Below are positions 17,659 through 27,806 of a DNA stretch of 64,000 nucleotides, in pieces. Position numbers and translations under genes: made by a program. How positions within the stretch are numbered: the first letter of the stretch is position 1; each line of letters opens with the position of its first letter. The DNA is from Leptospiraceae bacterium (lineage in GTDB: Bacteria > Spirochaetota > Leptospiria > Leptospirales > Leptospiraceae). A model generated the notes under the pieces. That model was not told where the DNA came from, searched no databases, and was given only the letters and a program-made list of their open reading frames with translations. The stretch is from assembly GCA_016711485.1 (NCBI GenBank), contig JADJSX010000025.1, positions 387,328-451,327 on the forward strand, given 5' to 3'.

Positions 17659-19158
17659 ATGAAATATTTCAAACTTCATAAATTAATATTTTTAATTCTA
17701 TTTTTCTTAGTAATTAATTCTTTTATTCTTTTAGGAGAGAGTTACTCTGAACATAGGTTAGATGATAAGGTCTACCTATCTGGTGGAAATAAATTTTTGT
17801 TAAATGAAGGAAGAATTGATTCATTGAATACAAAAGAAAGTGAAACTAGTAATGAATCCACAAAATCTAAACCACTTTCGGGAATTAGCGTAAAACAATA
17901 CTTTGCCACAAAATTTTATTCTCAAAAAGGGGGCGATAAGGAAGATTTGGCTAGTAGGTATGCGAATCAGGTTAATTATTCTCCAGAAATTTCAGGAAAA
18001 ATACAAACAACAAAATCTAAATGGATGATTTTACTTTCTCCTCTTGGCTCTTATAGAGAAGATTATCTTTTAAAACGAAATATTAATCGGATGATGGACT
18101 TGGAACTTATTTTCGCGGGCAAATGGGAAAATCATCTTTATTCAATCAATTTAGAAGGAGGAAGAGGATTCCAACGATTAGACGCTTATGGAGTTATATT
18201 CAATGGATTTGGGAATTATAGTGAAATGAATTTTCATTGGAAACCGTTTAATTTGAAGCTGAGTTTAATTGGGTTATCATACAATTACCGCCAAGAAAAT
18301 TTTACAATTCGAGCAAATAATACAAATGATAAATTAATAGGAGGAAATTTATTATTTCAATCCATGCCTTTTTTGCAACATTTACAAATTTTCAATTACC
18401 AAATTTTGGAACCGAGGCAAGTTGCGGAAAAAAGTTACTTACAAGAGCCAAAAACATTTAAACCGAAAGGTAATCTTTATTATCGTGGATTTGAATTAAA
18501 AACTAAAAATTTCCTCTCGAATATAAATTCAGAATGGGGTGTTTTCTCAGTTACGGGTTATAGAGATTATGCGGAATACGACTATCAAAAATACAATAAT
18601 ATCAACAAAACGAATGCTCTTTTGTCCTATTTTATCATCAATTTATTATTTGAGAAGATGCATTTTAGATTAGGCGGATTGTACGCGAGCAAAGACAGAT
18701 CTAGTAGTTTAAATCGTGCACATAATGGATATTCACCTTTACTTTCGGATATTCGAATTTTTGGTGGGAAATCTTCTTTTTTATTAATGGAAAATGTAAA
18801 TCAAAAACAAGGAAGAATCTTTAACGATTTTGACTCTACGGAAGAAAATAAATATGATAAAAAAGGGATGGAACTTGCGAGTTTTGGTGTCAGTTATTAT
18901 TTTTCTGAGAACTTACAATTTATCGGAATATTAAATCATGTAAGCTCTAGGATTGGAATTGGGAACGAAGGAATTTTGTCTATTGCCTATCATTTAACTT
19001 CTGTTAATCAGGAAAGTTCGTGGTTTTTGTTGGCGTCTTTGTGTATTGCGCGAGTAAATCCTGTAACTCCGGAAAAAGTGATTTACGATGAATTTCGAAT
19101 TGATCCAGCGATTAAAGAGTTTACGCGTATTTACCTCTCTGGAGGAATTTATTTCTAA
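17659..19158 (+). CDS. Probable outer-membrane beta-barrel protein
   Basis: A 499-residue exported protein with a signal peptide ending near residue 29. After a short polar linker the sequence alternates hydrophobic and polar residues, rich in Tyr and Phe, across many predicted strands. It ends in YLSGGIYF with the terminal aromatic typical of outer-membrane barrels. No named porin or transporter family is recognised. It lies upstream of a histidine kinase on the same strand with a 164 bp gap. Confidence 0.6.
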   Translation: MKYFKLHKLIFLILFFLVINSFILLGESYSEHRLDDKVYLSGGNKFLLNEGRIDSLNTKESETSNESTKSKPLSGISVKQYFATKFYSQKGGDKEDLASRYANQVNYSPEISGKIQTTKSKWMILLSPLGSYREDYLLKRNINRMMDLELIFAGKWENHLYSINLEGGRGFQRLDAYGVIFNGFGNYSEMNFHWKPFNLKLSLIGLSYNYRQENFTIRANNTNDKLIGGNLLFQSMPFLQHLQIFNYQILEPRQVAEKSYLQEPKTFKPKGNLYYRGFELKTKNFLSNINSEWGVFSVTGYRDYAEYDYQKYNNINKTNALLSYFIINLLFEKMHFRLGGLYASKDRSSSLNRAHNGYSPLLSDIRIFGGKSSFLLMENVNQKQGRIFNDFDSTEENKYDKKGMELASFGVSYYFSENLQFIGILNHVSSRIGIGNEGILSIAYHLTSVNQESSWFLLASLCIARVNPVTPEKVIYDEFRIDPAIKEFTRIYLSGGIYF

Positions 19159-19322
19159 AATTTCAGGAAAAAAAGATTGTGTTGAATAGTTTGCAAATTT
19201 AATTACATATTTATTAACAGTATAAATCTATCATATTAGCTTATTTAATATTAAAGAATTATTTTTTTATTTGAATTTCTGAGATTTATCTATAGATTGA
19301 CATATAGATTTCTTTAATTTTT

Positions 19323-21077
19323 ATGAAAAAAACCTTACTACAGCCAATCAATAGACTATTATCTTTAGGAATAAAAGATGAACTAACTGCTTTTGAGTCT
19401 AGGCAGATTCGCACTTTGAATCAAATTTCCTTTTTCCTGGGGGTTATAAATTTAAGTTTATTGTGTTTTAATTTTATTGCAGAACGTTATGTGCCACTTT
19501 TTTTGAACATAGCGATTCTCATAATTATTTGCGGGCCAATTTTTGCTTTTAATTCCTTTTATAAATACAGAGTTGCGCAAATTTATTCCTATTTTGCTGC
19601 AAATACGCTTATACTCGTTTATGCTTATTATGGAATCTCTATCAATCGAATCGTCAATTTTGAAGTTTTGATTTTAGGATGTGGTTTTTTTGGAGCTTTT
19701 ATTTTTCATTCCTTTTGGAGTTTTGTTGCATTATTGTATAATTTGGTTTCCTTTTTTTTGATTGGGGCAATGAAAATTTATGCGGGGAATATTCATCCAG
19801 ATTCCATTTTTATTGGAAATATTATAAATTCCTTTGCAACTTCCCTATTTTTATTTGCTTTAGTGAATGTATACAAAAGAGATTTTAAAATTGCCGAGAA
19901 CGCATTATTTGAATCAGAAGATCGTATGCATTTAGTTTTAAAGGGATCAAATAACGGTTGGTGGGATTGGAATTTAGTAGAGGATACTATTTATTATTCA
20001 CCACTTTGGTGGCATACGGTAGGGTATAAGGAAAACGAACTACCATCAGAAACTAAACTATGGTGGTCTCTATTACATCCAGAAGATCAGGCGCATGTTA
20101 CTGAGCTTTACAATCGAGCATTGAATTCAGATACGGACTTTAGTAGTTATAGCGTAGAATTTAGATTGCGACACAAACTCGGACATTATGTGACCATTCT
20201 TTCTAAAGGATTTATTTCTAGAGATAGTGAAGGAATGGCTATCCGTATTTCTGGGAGTAATATTGATTTAACGGAACAAAAGGCAACAGAATTAAAACTC
20301 CAATCTCTATTAGATAATATTCAAGATCAAAATGAAATTTTATCTAAACAAAAATCAGAAATCCAAATTCAATCTGAAAAACTATTAGAATTAAATCAAA
20401 TTAAGGATAAACTTTTTTCTACAATTGCGCATGACATTCGAAGTCCTTTTTCTTCGTTATTGCAAACCTTAAACTCTCTAAAAGATGAAATGTTAACGGA
20501 AGAGGATTTACAAGAGATACTTCCCGATATTACTAAAAATGCGAATAATAGTATAGCTTTGATTGATAATTTATTTAATTGGGCAAAAACTCAGTTGGAT
20601 GGTGCAACCGTTCATCCGATTCAATTTGATTGTATCAAACTAATAGAAGATGAAATTAATTTGTTAGATCTAAATGCAAAGAAAAAGGGAATAACTTTAG
20701 AAAGTAATTCTAAAGATAAACTATTGGCATTTGCAGATAAAGATATGGTAGAATTAATTATACGAAATTTAATTTCTAATGCTATAAAATTCTGTAATTC
20801 TGGAGATAAAGTAAGTGTATCCGCTACACTAAAAAATAATATGATAGAAATTTCTGTTATGGATACAGGTAAAGGGATTTCAAAGGAAAAATTACAGAAA
20901 GTATTTACAGGAAGTATGGAGTCGAGTCGTGGGACTGCCGGAGAAAAAGGAACTGGACTTGGTTTAATTCTAAGTAAAGAATTTGTAGAAAAAAACGGTG
21001 GAACAATTCATGTAGAAAGCTCAGAAGGAAAAGGCAGTCAATTTTATTTTACAATACCAAATGCAGAGGCTAATTAA
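19323..21077 (+). CDS. Membrane sensor histidine kinase with PAS domain
   Basis: A 584-residue kinase. Residues about 30-185 form roughly six membrane helices. Residues about 195-310 are a PAS fold (NNGWWDWNLVEDTIYYSPLW, HPEDQAHV). A coiled coil leads to the phospho-acceptor His in TIAHDIRSPF (about 370). The ATPase domain has N-box NLISNAIKFC, G1 DTGKGISKEKLQ and G2 GTGLGLILSKEFV. It would autophosphorylate and pass phosphate to a response regulator, but none is adjacent. The stop overlaps the convergent DUF1577-like gene by 8 bp. Confidence 0.93.
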   Translation: MKKTLLQPINRLLSLGIKDELTAFESRQIRTLNQISFFLGVINLSLLCFNFIAERYVPLFLNIAILIIICGPIFAFNSFYKYRVAQIYSYFAANTLILVYAYYGISINRIVNFEVLILGCGFFGAFIFHSFWSFVALLYNLVSFFLIGAMKIYAGNIHPDSIFIGNIINSFATSLFLFALVNVYKRDFKIAENALFESEDRMHLVLKGSNNGWWDWNLVEDTIYYSPLWWHTVGYKENELPSETKLWWSLLHPEDQAHVTELYNRALNSDTDFSSYSVEFRLRHKLGHYVTILSKGFISRDSEGMAIRISGSNIDLTEQKATELKLQSLLDNIQDQNEILSKQKSEIQIQSEKLLELNQIKDKLFSTIAHDIRSPFSSLLQTLNSLKDEMLTEEDLQEILPDITKNANNSIALIDNLFNWAKTQLDGATVHPIQFDCIKLIEDEINLLDLNAKKKGITLESNSKDKLLAFADKDMVELIIRNLISNAIKFCNSGDKVSVSATLKNNMIEISVMDTGKGISKEKLQKVFTGSMESSRGTAGEKGTGLGLILSKEFVEKNGGTIHVESSEGKGSQFYFTIPNAEAN

Positions 21078-22254
21078 TATTTTTAGTAATTAGTTGTGTA
21101 GCATAAGATGCCATTAACCCAATACCTTCTGGTTGATCGCAACTATAAATTCGGACACCCATACTTGTTCCAGGAATTTCACCTTTAGATTTTTTTACGT
21201 TTTTAACACCAGCATAGAATAAATAATGTTTTTTATTTATTGGAATGGAAAAGGCAACTTTGCATCCGGTTTCCAAAAAGGAGTAGTCTTTGATAGTTGA
21301 TAAAAACAATCCTAACCCACGACCGTCTTGGCTAATATCGATTGCATCCTCTTTTGGGGAAAACATTTTCCATTCTTTTACATAAGATAATTCCAGTTCA
21401 AATGTAAAGTCTTCGCAACGAGATGCAATGAAATTTACCAATTGTCCAATTCCCATAGATGACTCGATATCGTTCTGTAAATATTCATTTCCAAGATTAG
21501 GAAGACTACTTAAAAGTTCAACATAACCTAAGAGGGAATTTCCTGCTCCAAAAAATGGAACGATTAACACTGATTTGACGTTATCAAGTAAATGATTCTG
21601 AACTATTGCATCAATATTTTGAGGTTTAAATTTTGTTACGGGATTAAAAAAAGCACGTTCTGTATAAAATTGTTTTTTGTAGGCATCTCTGAGAAAATAA
21701 GAATTTTTTGTATCAGCAAGAGCGTTTAATAGAGGAGTATCCGCTGCATAGTAAAATCCAACTCGTACTTTAGTAATAAAATATCCAAACTGATTCAATG
21801 AAGTTTCGAGCATTACTTGAAATTTTTGAATTGTTTGAGTGATCATTGATGTTTTACCATAAAGAGATAATACAGAAGTTAGATCCAACTGAGGGGAATA
21901 ATGTAAATTTAATAGTTTGATGTTTTTGATAGTTGCACGAGCGGCCGAACGTTCTAAAGGTTCGATAATAACTTCTATCACATTGTATAAATCATTTCGA
22001 TACGGATTTTCTTGTTTGATTCGGACTTCGATTTTATTTTCTTTCATGATGGAAACAAGTAAATCTGGTTTACCCATTTCTTCTCCGTCAATTGGCTCTA
22101 AGATTATATTGACAGAGTTGTTCAAATCCTTTTCGGAGGTTACTTTTGATATTACGTATCTTTTATCTTCATGAACAGAAGTGATTGGTTTGCCTATGAT
22201 TTTACCAAGTATAGTAGATAATGTTTTTTGCTCTTTTAAAATATACTTCTTCAT
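21070..22254 (-). CDS. DUF1577/PilZ-like protein
   Basis: A protein of about 394 residues, start set at 22254 (MKKYILKEQKTL) with GGAG upstream. The N-terminal 120 residues look like a beta-rich PilZ-type domain. The middle (about 130-330) resembles a GAF-like region. The C-terminal part has DISQDGRGLGLFLSTIKDY and KVAFSIPINKKHYLFYAGV, which I associate with the DUF1577 family of Leptospira. PilZ-like proteins often bind cyclic-di-GMP, but the canonical RxxxR and D/NxSxxG motifs are not complete here. The role is unknown. Confidence 0.55.
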   Translation of the reverse strand: MKKYILKEQKTLSTILGKIIGKPITSVHEDKRYVISKVTSEKDLNNSVNIILEPIDGEEMGKPDLLVSIMKENKIEVRIKQENPYRNDLYNVIEVIIEPLERSAARATIKNIKLLNLHYSPQLDLTSVLSLYGKTSMITQTIQKFQVMLETSLNQFGYFITKVRVGFYYAADTPLLNALADTKNSYFLRDAYKKQFYTERAFFNPVTKFKPQNIDAIVQNHLLDNVKSVLIVPFFGAGNSLLGYVELLSSLPNLGNEYLQNDIESSMGIGQLVNFIASRCEDFTFELELSYVKEWKMFSPKEDAIDISQDGRGLGLFLSTIKDYSFLETGCKVAFSIPINKKHYLFYAGVKNVKKSKGEIPGTSMGVRIYSCDQPEGIGLMASYATQLITKNIN

Positions 22255-22484
22255 AATATAGAAAACTCCTTTAACCTTTAATCCTGTGGTGCAGGATAGC
22301 AAAAATGCGAAATGTAAGACACCTCTTACTAAATCTTCTCAGCCTATTATATTTTAAAATATTAGAAAAATCTAATAGATTCTTTTGTACTGAAAGAAGT
22401 GTAGGAGATTTTATTTTAATCATAAAAAACGCAAGCTTTTTTTTGATTTCGAAAAGATTAATTTATATCTATTACTTGCTTCAA

Positions 22485-23621
22485 TCATAGAAGTCCTTCT
22501 CTCTCCGCATTATGAACCCACCCAATTCCATTTTCAGAAATTAAATTAAGGAGAGCTTTAGAGCCTTCTGTTCTCATATAGTAAGCTTCTTCGTCATTTA
22601 TTGGCTGAATGAATAAAAAATGCACAGGTTGATTGGATTCGGAAATTAATCCACTCAGATTAGGAACTGATTCTAATTTTAAATCGGGATGATTTACCGG
22701 AGATAACTCTTTTAATAAAATTGCCGAATCAAAATTCAAATACAATGCATCAGGATCTCTTCGATTCATGGAGATTGTGTGCCCTGCTCCTAACCATTTA
22801 GTCATGTTCCAAGGAAATTTTACTAATTCTCCTAGAAAATGCGGGACCCAAGATTCGGATTTATCTCCGGGCAATATACGAACAGCAATCACAAGTTCGA
22901 TTCGCGCATAATTAAGATAATCCTTATGAAATAAATCTACAGTAGGCATATTTTGACCACTCATGCCGATGGTGGAATAAATAATTACTCCCGAAAAATC
23001 CGTAGGCTCAAATTTGGCAATGCCAACATATGGAAATTTGCCGCCATCAGCAGACCAATATTTGGTGTGTTTTCCCAGACGGTTTTCCAAAAATTCTAAT
23101 CTACTTGATTGAATATTTTTCCAACAATCTTTTCCGGCGCGGAAATCCCAAAATTTTCTAGATTTTTCAACAATATCTGCTATGACTCCATGATTGGAGT
23201 CACCGAGAGGATGCGCAGTAATTGTTTCGATACGGGCAAACTTGGAGTAACCGGCAAGTCCTTTTATTCCAGACCAAGAAGGTAAAAATGCATGCAGTTC
23301 TTCTTTGATAAATACTGCGACAGCGTCTCCTTCTTCCGTCCAAATAAAATGTAAATCTTCCGGATTAATTTCGGATGTATCCATATTTGGGGAAATTTCA
23401 TTGGCAAGTAAAATGGGAGCTAATCCATTTGTAAAGTCAGCTTGGTCTCTAACGTCTGGAGCTGGGACGCGATTGCGAATCCATAGAGCACGAATTTTCC
23501 ATTCTGGATTTTGTTCGGATTGTAAGTAGAGGTAAACCGTACGCGAATCATCTTCTAGATAAGCTGTCAATGACCCGTACGGATTTGCCTCTTGGTAAAT
23601 AATTTTATTAGTTTCTATCAA
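22485..23621 (-). CDS. Suppressor-of-fused (SUFU) domain protein
   Basis: A 378-residue soluble protein. The C-terminal half (about 190-370) has the bacterial SUFU pattern: KFPYVGIAKFEPT, IIYSTIGMSGQNMP, ARIELVIAVR, WVPHFLGELVKFP, LGAGHTI and PVHFLFIQPINDEEAYYM. SUFU domains in bacteria are often immunity proteins of polymorphic toxin systems, which is family knowledge only. The N-terminal half is unassigned. A small gene lies 2 bp upstream on the same strand. No recognisable toxin is nearby. Confidence 0.75.
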   Translation of the reverse strand: MIETNKIIYQEANPYGSLTAYLEDDSRTVYLYLQSEQNPEWKIRALWIRNRVPAPDVRDQADFTNGLAPILLANEISPNMDTSEINPEDLHFIWTEEGDAVAVFIKEELHAFLPSWSGIKGLAGYSKFARIETITAHPLGDSNHGVIADIVEKSRKFWDFRAGKDCWKNIQSSRLEFLENRLGKHTKYWSADGGKFPYVGIAKFEPTDFSGVIIYSTIGMSGQNMPTVDLFHKDYLNYARIELVIAVRILPGDKSESWVPHFLGELVKFPWNMTKWLGAGHTISMNRRDPDALYLNFDSAILLKELSPVNHPDLKLESVPNLSGLISESNQPVHFLFIQPINDEEAYYMRTEGSKALLNLISENGIGWVHNAEREGLL

Positions 23622-23623
23622 GA

Positions 23624-23866
23624 TTATTTATGAACTTCGGATTTTTTAAATTCAGCTAATAATTTATAGATATTCTCTTCCATGTTATCTTCTAACAGTA
23701 TTTCCGGAAAATAAGCAGAGGCATTGAGTATACCAGTTAAGGAACTTGGACTCCATTTTCTGTAATTACGAATAGATTCTAGAACATTGTCTGGAACGTC
23801 TTTATTCTCTTTCTTGGATTTGACAAACGTATCGATTGCTGCTTCGGGTGATATTAAGTATTTCAA
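23624..23866 (-). CDS. Small protein upstream of the SUFU gene
   Basis: An 80-residue acidic/basic helical protein with no signal peptide, membrane segment or known motif. It contains SPEAAIDTFVKSKKE and RNYRKWSPSSL. GGAG lies 6-8 nt upstream of its ATG. It is 2 bp upstream of the SUFU-domain gene, so they form a tight two-gene operon. It could be a partner, or the cognate effector if the SUFU protein is an immunity factor. That is speculation. Confidence 0.55.
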   Translation of the reverse strand: MKYLISPEAAIDTFVKSKKENKDVPDNVLESIRNYRKWSPSSLTGILNASAYFPEILLEDNMEENIYKLLAEFKKSEVHK

Positions 23867-24335
23867 AGGCTCCTCCCTAAAAAGTTTAAATCAAAAAAAT
23901 AAGCGACTTATTTGTATGATTTCTGTAAGACCATAGTACGGTCTTTTGAATTTGCGTATACTATAATATCGGTCTAATTTTTCAAATACTTTTTCCGAAC
24001 TGCGACTTGGAAGATAGCTAAAATGAGTTAAATAGATTCATAACTCTATTTTTTAAAAAATTAGGAAAGCGGACTCCCCAAAGCAGAGACTTTAAAACAT
24101 CCCACAGAAATAGTAATCTACCAAAATCAAAGAAATAAAGAACACAAAACAAATGCGCAAGAAAATGCCGATTTCTGAGTAAACTAGTCTGAGTCGACAA
24201 TTCGATTTCTGGTGGTAATTCCAAGGCTTAGTCCAAAGAATGAAATAGAATCCGATGGAAATAACGAAGCCTCTAGAAAAAAAAATAAATGAAAAAATCT
24301 TAGTCTAATTTTATTAATTCAGTAGGTAAAAGAAA
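23867..24335. other. Intergenic region, mostly featureless
   Basis: About 470 bp between divergent genes. A 68-codon minus-strand frame at 24018-24224 is open but has no ribosome site and no family resemblance. AATAGAATCCGATGGA at 24245-24260 recurs exactly at 27722-27737, hinting at a shared decayed repeat. I see nothing else. Confidence 0.4.
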
Positions 24336-25412
24336 ATGTGGAAAAAATTAAAAGAAGCTGAACCAATCTCAAAGAGTCTGTTATGGCGGTTATTTCCTTT
24401 TTTATTCTTATCTGCAATTATAAATTGTTTCCCGAATTCAAAATCTAAAGGTTTAAGTAAATATTGGATTACACAAATATTCCTTTATAAACAAAGTGAA
24501 ATGACTCCCTCTCTTTATGGAGGAAAATCTATGAGTGTGTGGTTATGGGAAACTACAAATATTTTGAATACTAATGATTCGATAAATGATTCAGTCATTC
24601 TAAATGTAAATCAGCTAATTCAATTTTGTGAACAAAAGCAAATTACTTCTATTTACCTTCAAATTAATAGAGATATACCATTTGTACAGTATAGGTATTT
24701 AGTAAACCGTCTATCGCAACAGATATTATATAAAAATGGAAGTCCATATACTATTTCTGTTCAAGCTTTAGATGGAGCACCCAATTGGGTTGTTCTAGAA
24801 GGAGAAACAAGGAAAAATGCATTTTGGCAATGGGTAAATAATTATCAAAATTCATCTAACGAAAAGGAAAAATTTTCAGGAATTCACTTAGATGTGGAAC
24901 CTCATACGGGAGCACTATGGCAAAACAATGAGGCAGATGGAGTATTAGCTTACCAAAATTTTATTAATGATTTCAAAAGTAGGATAAATGAGAGTAATAA
25001 TGATTATTCTCTAAATATGGATTTGGCTGTAGACATACCATTTTGGTATGATTCTATTGAATATAATAATATTTATGGGCAGGGAAATTTAGCAGAATGG
25101 GTTTATGAACAAATTCCTATGGTAACAATTATGGCTTACCGAGATTCAGTAACCGAATTAAATGAGGGAGTTTTTGGAGTTGCAAAAAAAGAATTAATGT
25201 TTGGGAAAAAATTTAACAGACAAACTATTATTGGATTGGAAACATCTGAACAAATTCCAAATTATATAAGTTTTTTCGAAGAAGGAGAGATCAAAATGCT
25301 CGAAGTAATAAATGGCACGGTTAAAGTAATTGATCAAGATATCGATACAAAAAATTCAAAATATTCTTTTGCTATACACGATTATGAAAATTGGAAATCG
25401 TTAACCAAATAA
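24336..25412 (+). CDS. Predicted glycosidase-like TIM-barrel lipoprotein
   Basis: A 358-residue protein. The signal region ends with SAIINC (Cys31), a possible lipobox. The rest has the pattern of a conserved hypothetical family with a TIM-barrel fold: SMSVWLWET, FSGIHLDVEPHT, DLAVDIPFWYD, VTIMAYRD, TIIGLETSEQIP, FFEEGE and FAIHDYENW. The acidic cluster DVEPH and conserved MAYRD resemble glycoside hydrolase active-site strands. The activity and substrate are unproven. It stands alone in an accessory region. Confidence 0.6.
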   Translation: MWKKLKEAEPISKSLLWRLFPFLFLSAIINCFPNSKSKGLSKYWITQIFLYKQSEMTPSLYGGKSMSVWLWETTNILNTNDSINDSVILNVNQLIQFCEQKQITSIYLQINRDIPFVQYRYLVNRLSQQILYKNGSPYTISVQALDGAPNWVVLEGETRKNAFWQWVNNYQNSSNEKEKFSGIHLDVEPHTGALWQNNEADGVLAYQNFINDFKSRINESNNDYSLNMDLAVDIPFWYDSIEYNNIYGQGNLAEWVYEQIPMVTIMAYRDSVTELNEGVFGVAKKELMFGKKFNRQTIIGLETSEQIPNYISFFEEGEIKMLEVINGTVKVIDQDIDTKNSKYSFAIHDYENWKSLTK

Positions 25413-25542
25413 AAATTACCCTTGATGAATTTCTGTCAGAAAAGCAAATACCACAGAATAAAAAATACAGAAAGCAAGTGGTACTATGATATACTTTAAA
25501 CCTAACAACGTGTTTATTACCATCTATTTGTAAATGGATTGA

Positions 25543-26439
25543 TCAGAATCTCCCTCGTTTATCCCAATTTTTATTGTAAATGCTTAGGGTCGTCAAATAA
25601 CCGTACGAAGAGTAAAGGTAAATTTGGTATTTGCCGTATCCCCAAATTTTGGTATCCGAGTATTCCTCTTCCTTTAGATTTTTTAATTGGGGAATCGTCT
25701 TTAATATTTCAATAATTTTTTCTGTTTTACTATTTTTTCCAATTTCATGACCGAATAATCGAAATTTGCCGGTGAATATGCAAAGCCCATTTGTATTGAA
25801 ACTGGGAGAAAGATTTATGGAAATTATTTCTGGTGAAATGTAAATTCCTCGTAAATAAAAGTATTCAAACTGTTTATGCTTATCTTTTGGAATATTCAGA
25901 CTTAAAAAAATGTCTTCAAAATTATCGTTGGCTTTTCGTTTATTTAGACTAACACCTATTTGCCCAAATTCAATTTCTAAATTTTGAAAGTCCTTTGAAT
26001 TACATTCAGTATTTAAATTATTTATTAGGTTTAATTTAGGGTCAAAGTCAAAGTAGCTTCTGTCAGATCGAATTATACATCCAATTCCAACAATTGGAAA
26101 AATATAATTACAACTGACACCTAAAAGATATCCTTCTTTTGTCGTTCCATATTTTGCCATAATTCTATTTTCACTTTCAATAATATATTTTTTACGAGAA
26201 ATCGGAATCCAGATTCCGATTGGAATAGGTGTCCATAGTGAATATAAATACCAATCCCATTCTCCTTCGTATTCAATAATCTTAAAATTTTTTACAGTTT
26301 CAGTTTTGGTAATTTTGTAATTACCGTTTAAATCGGATTCTCCAGAAAAATTTTTGAGCCTAGGTGTTTGCCTTGCTAGGCCTATAAAAAAACAGTTACT
26401 AACTAAAATAATACAGATTACAATACTTGTTTTTTTCAT
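25543..26439 (-). CDS. Predicted lipoprotein, unknown function
   Basis: A 298-residue protein with the signal MKKTSIVICIILVSNC (lipidated Cys16). The mature protein has an aromatic stretch (WDWYLYSLWTPIPIGIWIPISRKKYI) and several Asn/Lys-rich beta segments. There is no named domain. It lies 27 bp downstream of a two-helix membrane protein gene on the same strand, so the two are probably co-transcribed. Gene density and composition fit an accessory lipoprotein region. Confidence 0.6.
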   Translation of the reverse strand: MKKTSIVICIILVSNCFFIGLARQTPRLKNFSGESDLNGNYKITKTETVKNFKIIEYEGEWDWYLYSLWTPIPIGIWIPISRKKYIIESENRIMAKYGTTKEGYLLGVSCNYIFPIVGIGCIIRSDRSYFDFDPKLNLINNLNTECNSKDFQNLEIEFGQIGVSLNKRKANDNFEDIFLSLNIPKDKHKQFEYFYLRGIYISPEIISINLSPSFNTNGLCIFTGKFRLFGHEIGKNSKTEKIIEILKTIPQLKNLKEEEYSDTKIWGYGKYQIYLYSSYGYLTTLSIYNKNWDKRGRF

Positions 26440-26466
26440 TTTACATTCCTAATTCTATAATTTGGA

Positions 26467-27072
26467 TTATGAATTATCAGCAGATTCTTTTTCTCTTGAG
26501 AAAAGAGTAAGAATAAAAACAGAAATTGAATAAATTAAAAAAAGCCAAATAGTTAGATACCTATATTTGCTATTTTCCCGAAAAGAGCGGCTAAAATACT
26601 TTAGCCAATGCTTATATACAGAATTCCATCTCTGCTTTTCTATAGAGTAAATCGATACTTCATACTTTGTATTTACTTCTAAAACTGTGAAAAAATCTAA
26701 ACCTTTTTTAGCTCGAATAAATTTATAATTTTCATGACTGTCGTAATAAATTTTAAAATTATAGTAATCCTGAACCATAATCATTAGCTTATTTCTAAAT
26801 GGATCGAAGTCTTTGTCCAAATTTTTAAAGTCTTCTCTACGGATAGCTCTATTGATTATTTGGTGAATTTCTTCTTTCAAAGAATTAGAGTATTGAGTCT
26901 CTTCTATTTTTAAATCAGATTCGATAGAATCATAATGAACCGCACCTATAAAATAAATTAAAAAAAGAGAGCTTAATAAAGCGTATCCTAAATTTGAGTA
27001 ATGAAATTTTTTATAACTCCAAATATTTTTTAAAAATTGAAATAATTTAATCCAAAAATTTTCTTTTTTCAT
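26467..27072 (-). CDS. Two-helix membrane protein, unknown function
   Basis: A 201-residue protein with one hydrophobic segment at about 27-46 (YALLSSLFLIYFIGAV) and one at about 174-192 (LTIWLFLIYSISVFILTLF). About 125 residues between them would lie in the periplasm. The central part is Lys/Asp/Tyr-rich with no motif I recognise. It is the upstream gene of a pair with the lipoprotein at 25543-26439. Confidence 0.5.
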   Translation of the reverse strand: MKKENFWIKLFQFLKNIWSYKKFHYSNLGYALLSSLFLIYFIGAVHYDSIESDLKIEETQYSNSLKEEIHQIINRAIRREDFKNLDKDFDPFRNKLMIMVQDYYNFKIYYDSHENYKFIRAKKGLDFFTVLEVNTKYEVSIYSIEKQRWNSVYKHWLKYFSRSFRENSKYRYLTIWLFLIYSISVFILTLFSREKESADNS

Positions 27073-27806
27073 AAACTTTTTAAGATTATCATTTTTATTT
27101 TTATTTCGTCAACTAGTTTCTTTTTAGCGGGATTGCTTAATTTCCATAAAAGATTTAAAATTACCATCTATCGTTCTGGTGTTACCGTATCCTTGGCATA
27201 GAAAGTAATTCAAAAATATCTTCGTTCTACATATTGTTGAATGAGGCCACCTAAAACTTTGGCTTCCTTAATTCCTGTAATTTATTGAACAAGATTTCCG
27301 TTGAACTTATATCGGATAACGTCTTCTATTTGTTTTGAAAAAAACCTATTTTGGGGAATCTCTGGATTTGGATTTTCTTTTGTGAATTATAATTCGTGAA
27401 AAAGATAATTTGTTTGTATCCTATTCTAAAATTCAGGCGGCATTACGCGCAATTCGAGAGGAACCAAGAGCAAAGAATGGGAAGACACTAGGCGGCAAAA
27501 TTATTGAGAGGTCTACTAGAAATTTAGCATGGCATCGGCAAAAAACCCTGGACCATTGCATGGTGTCCAGTTTACAAGTAAGGACACATCTCGAACTGCA
27601 GGTGTCCGAACTACAGCCGGTCATCGATTATAAAAATGATCTACGTATTCGTATCGAATTGCAACTACCTCGAAGAAAGGTGGACTATCGGAATTTTTTT
27701 AACCTATTTTGAAGTTTGCACAAATAGAATCCGATGGAGCATTGCCGCTAAAAAAATTATTTCTATTTATATACGGATTTATTTAATTGAGTTAAGGATG
27801 AGTTTT
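27073..27806. other. Region of decayed sequence
   Basis: About 730 bp with no supported gene. Bases 27410-27610 are noticeably more GC-rich than the surroundings and read as an open frame that resembles nothing. Bases 27650-27730 resemble 32910-32995 and partly 29400-29450 in order and wording (CTTCTAAATT / AAGAAAG / ACTATC / AAGTTTG.. / CAAATAGAA). This suggests a diverged dispersed repeat. The mixed composition points to remnants of foreign DNA. Confidence 0.35.

Noticed and set aside
24018..24224. A 68-codon minus-strand frame, hydrophobic and basic
   Set aside because: No ribosome site, unusual composition and no family. The surrounding region shows no other coding signal.
27410..27712. 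A 100-codon plus-strand frame in GC-richer sequence
   Set aside because: No start context, no family resemblance and no protein-like motif in either strand. More likely decayed foreign DNA.
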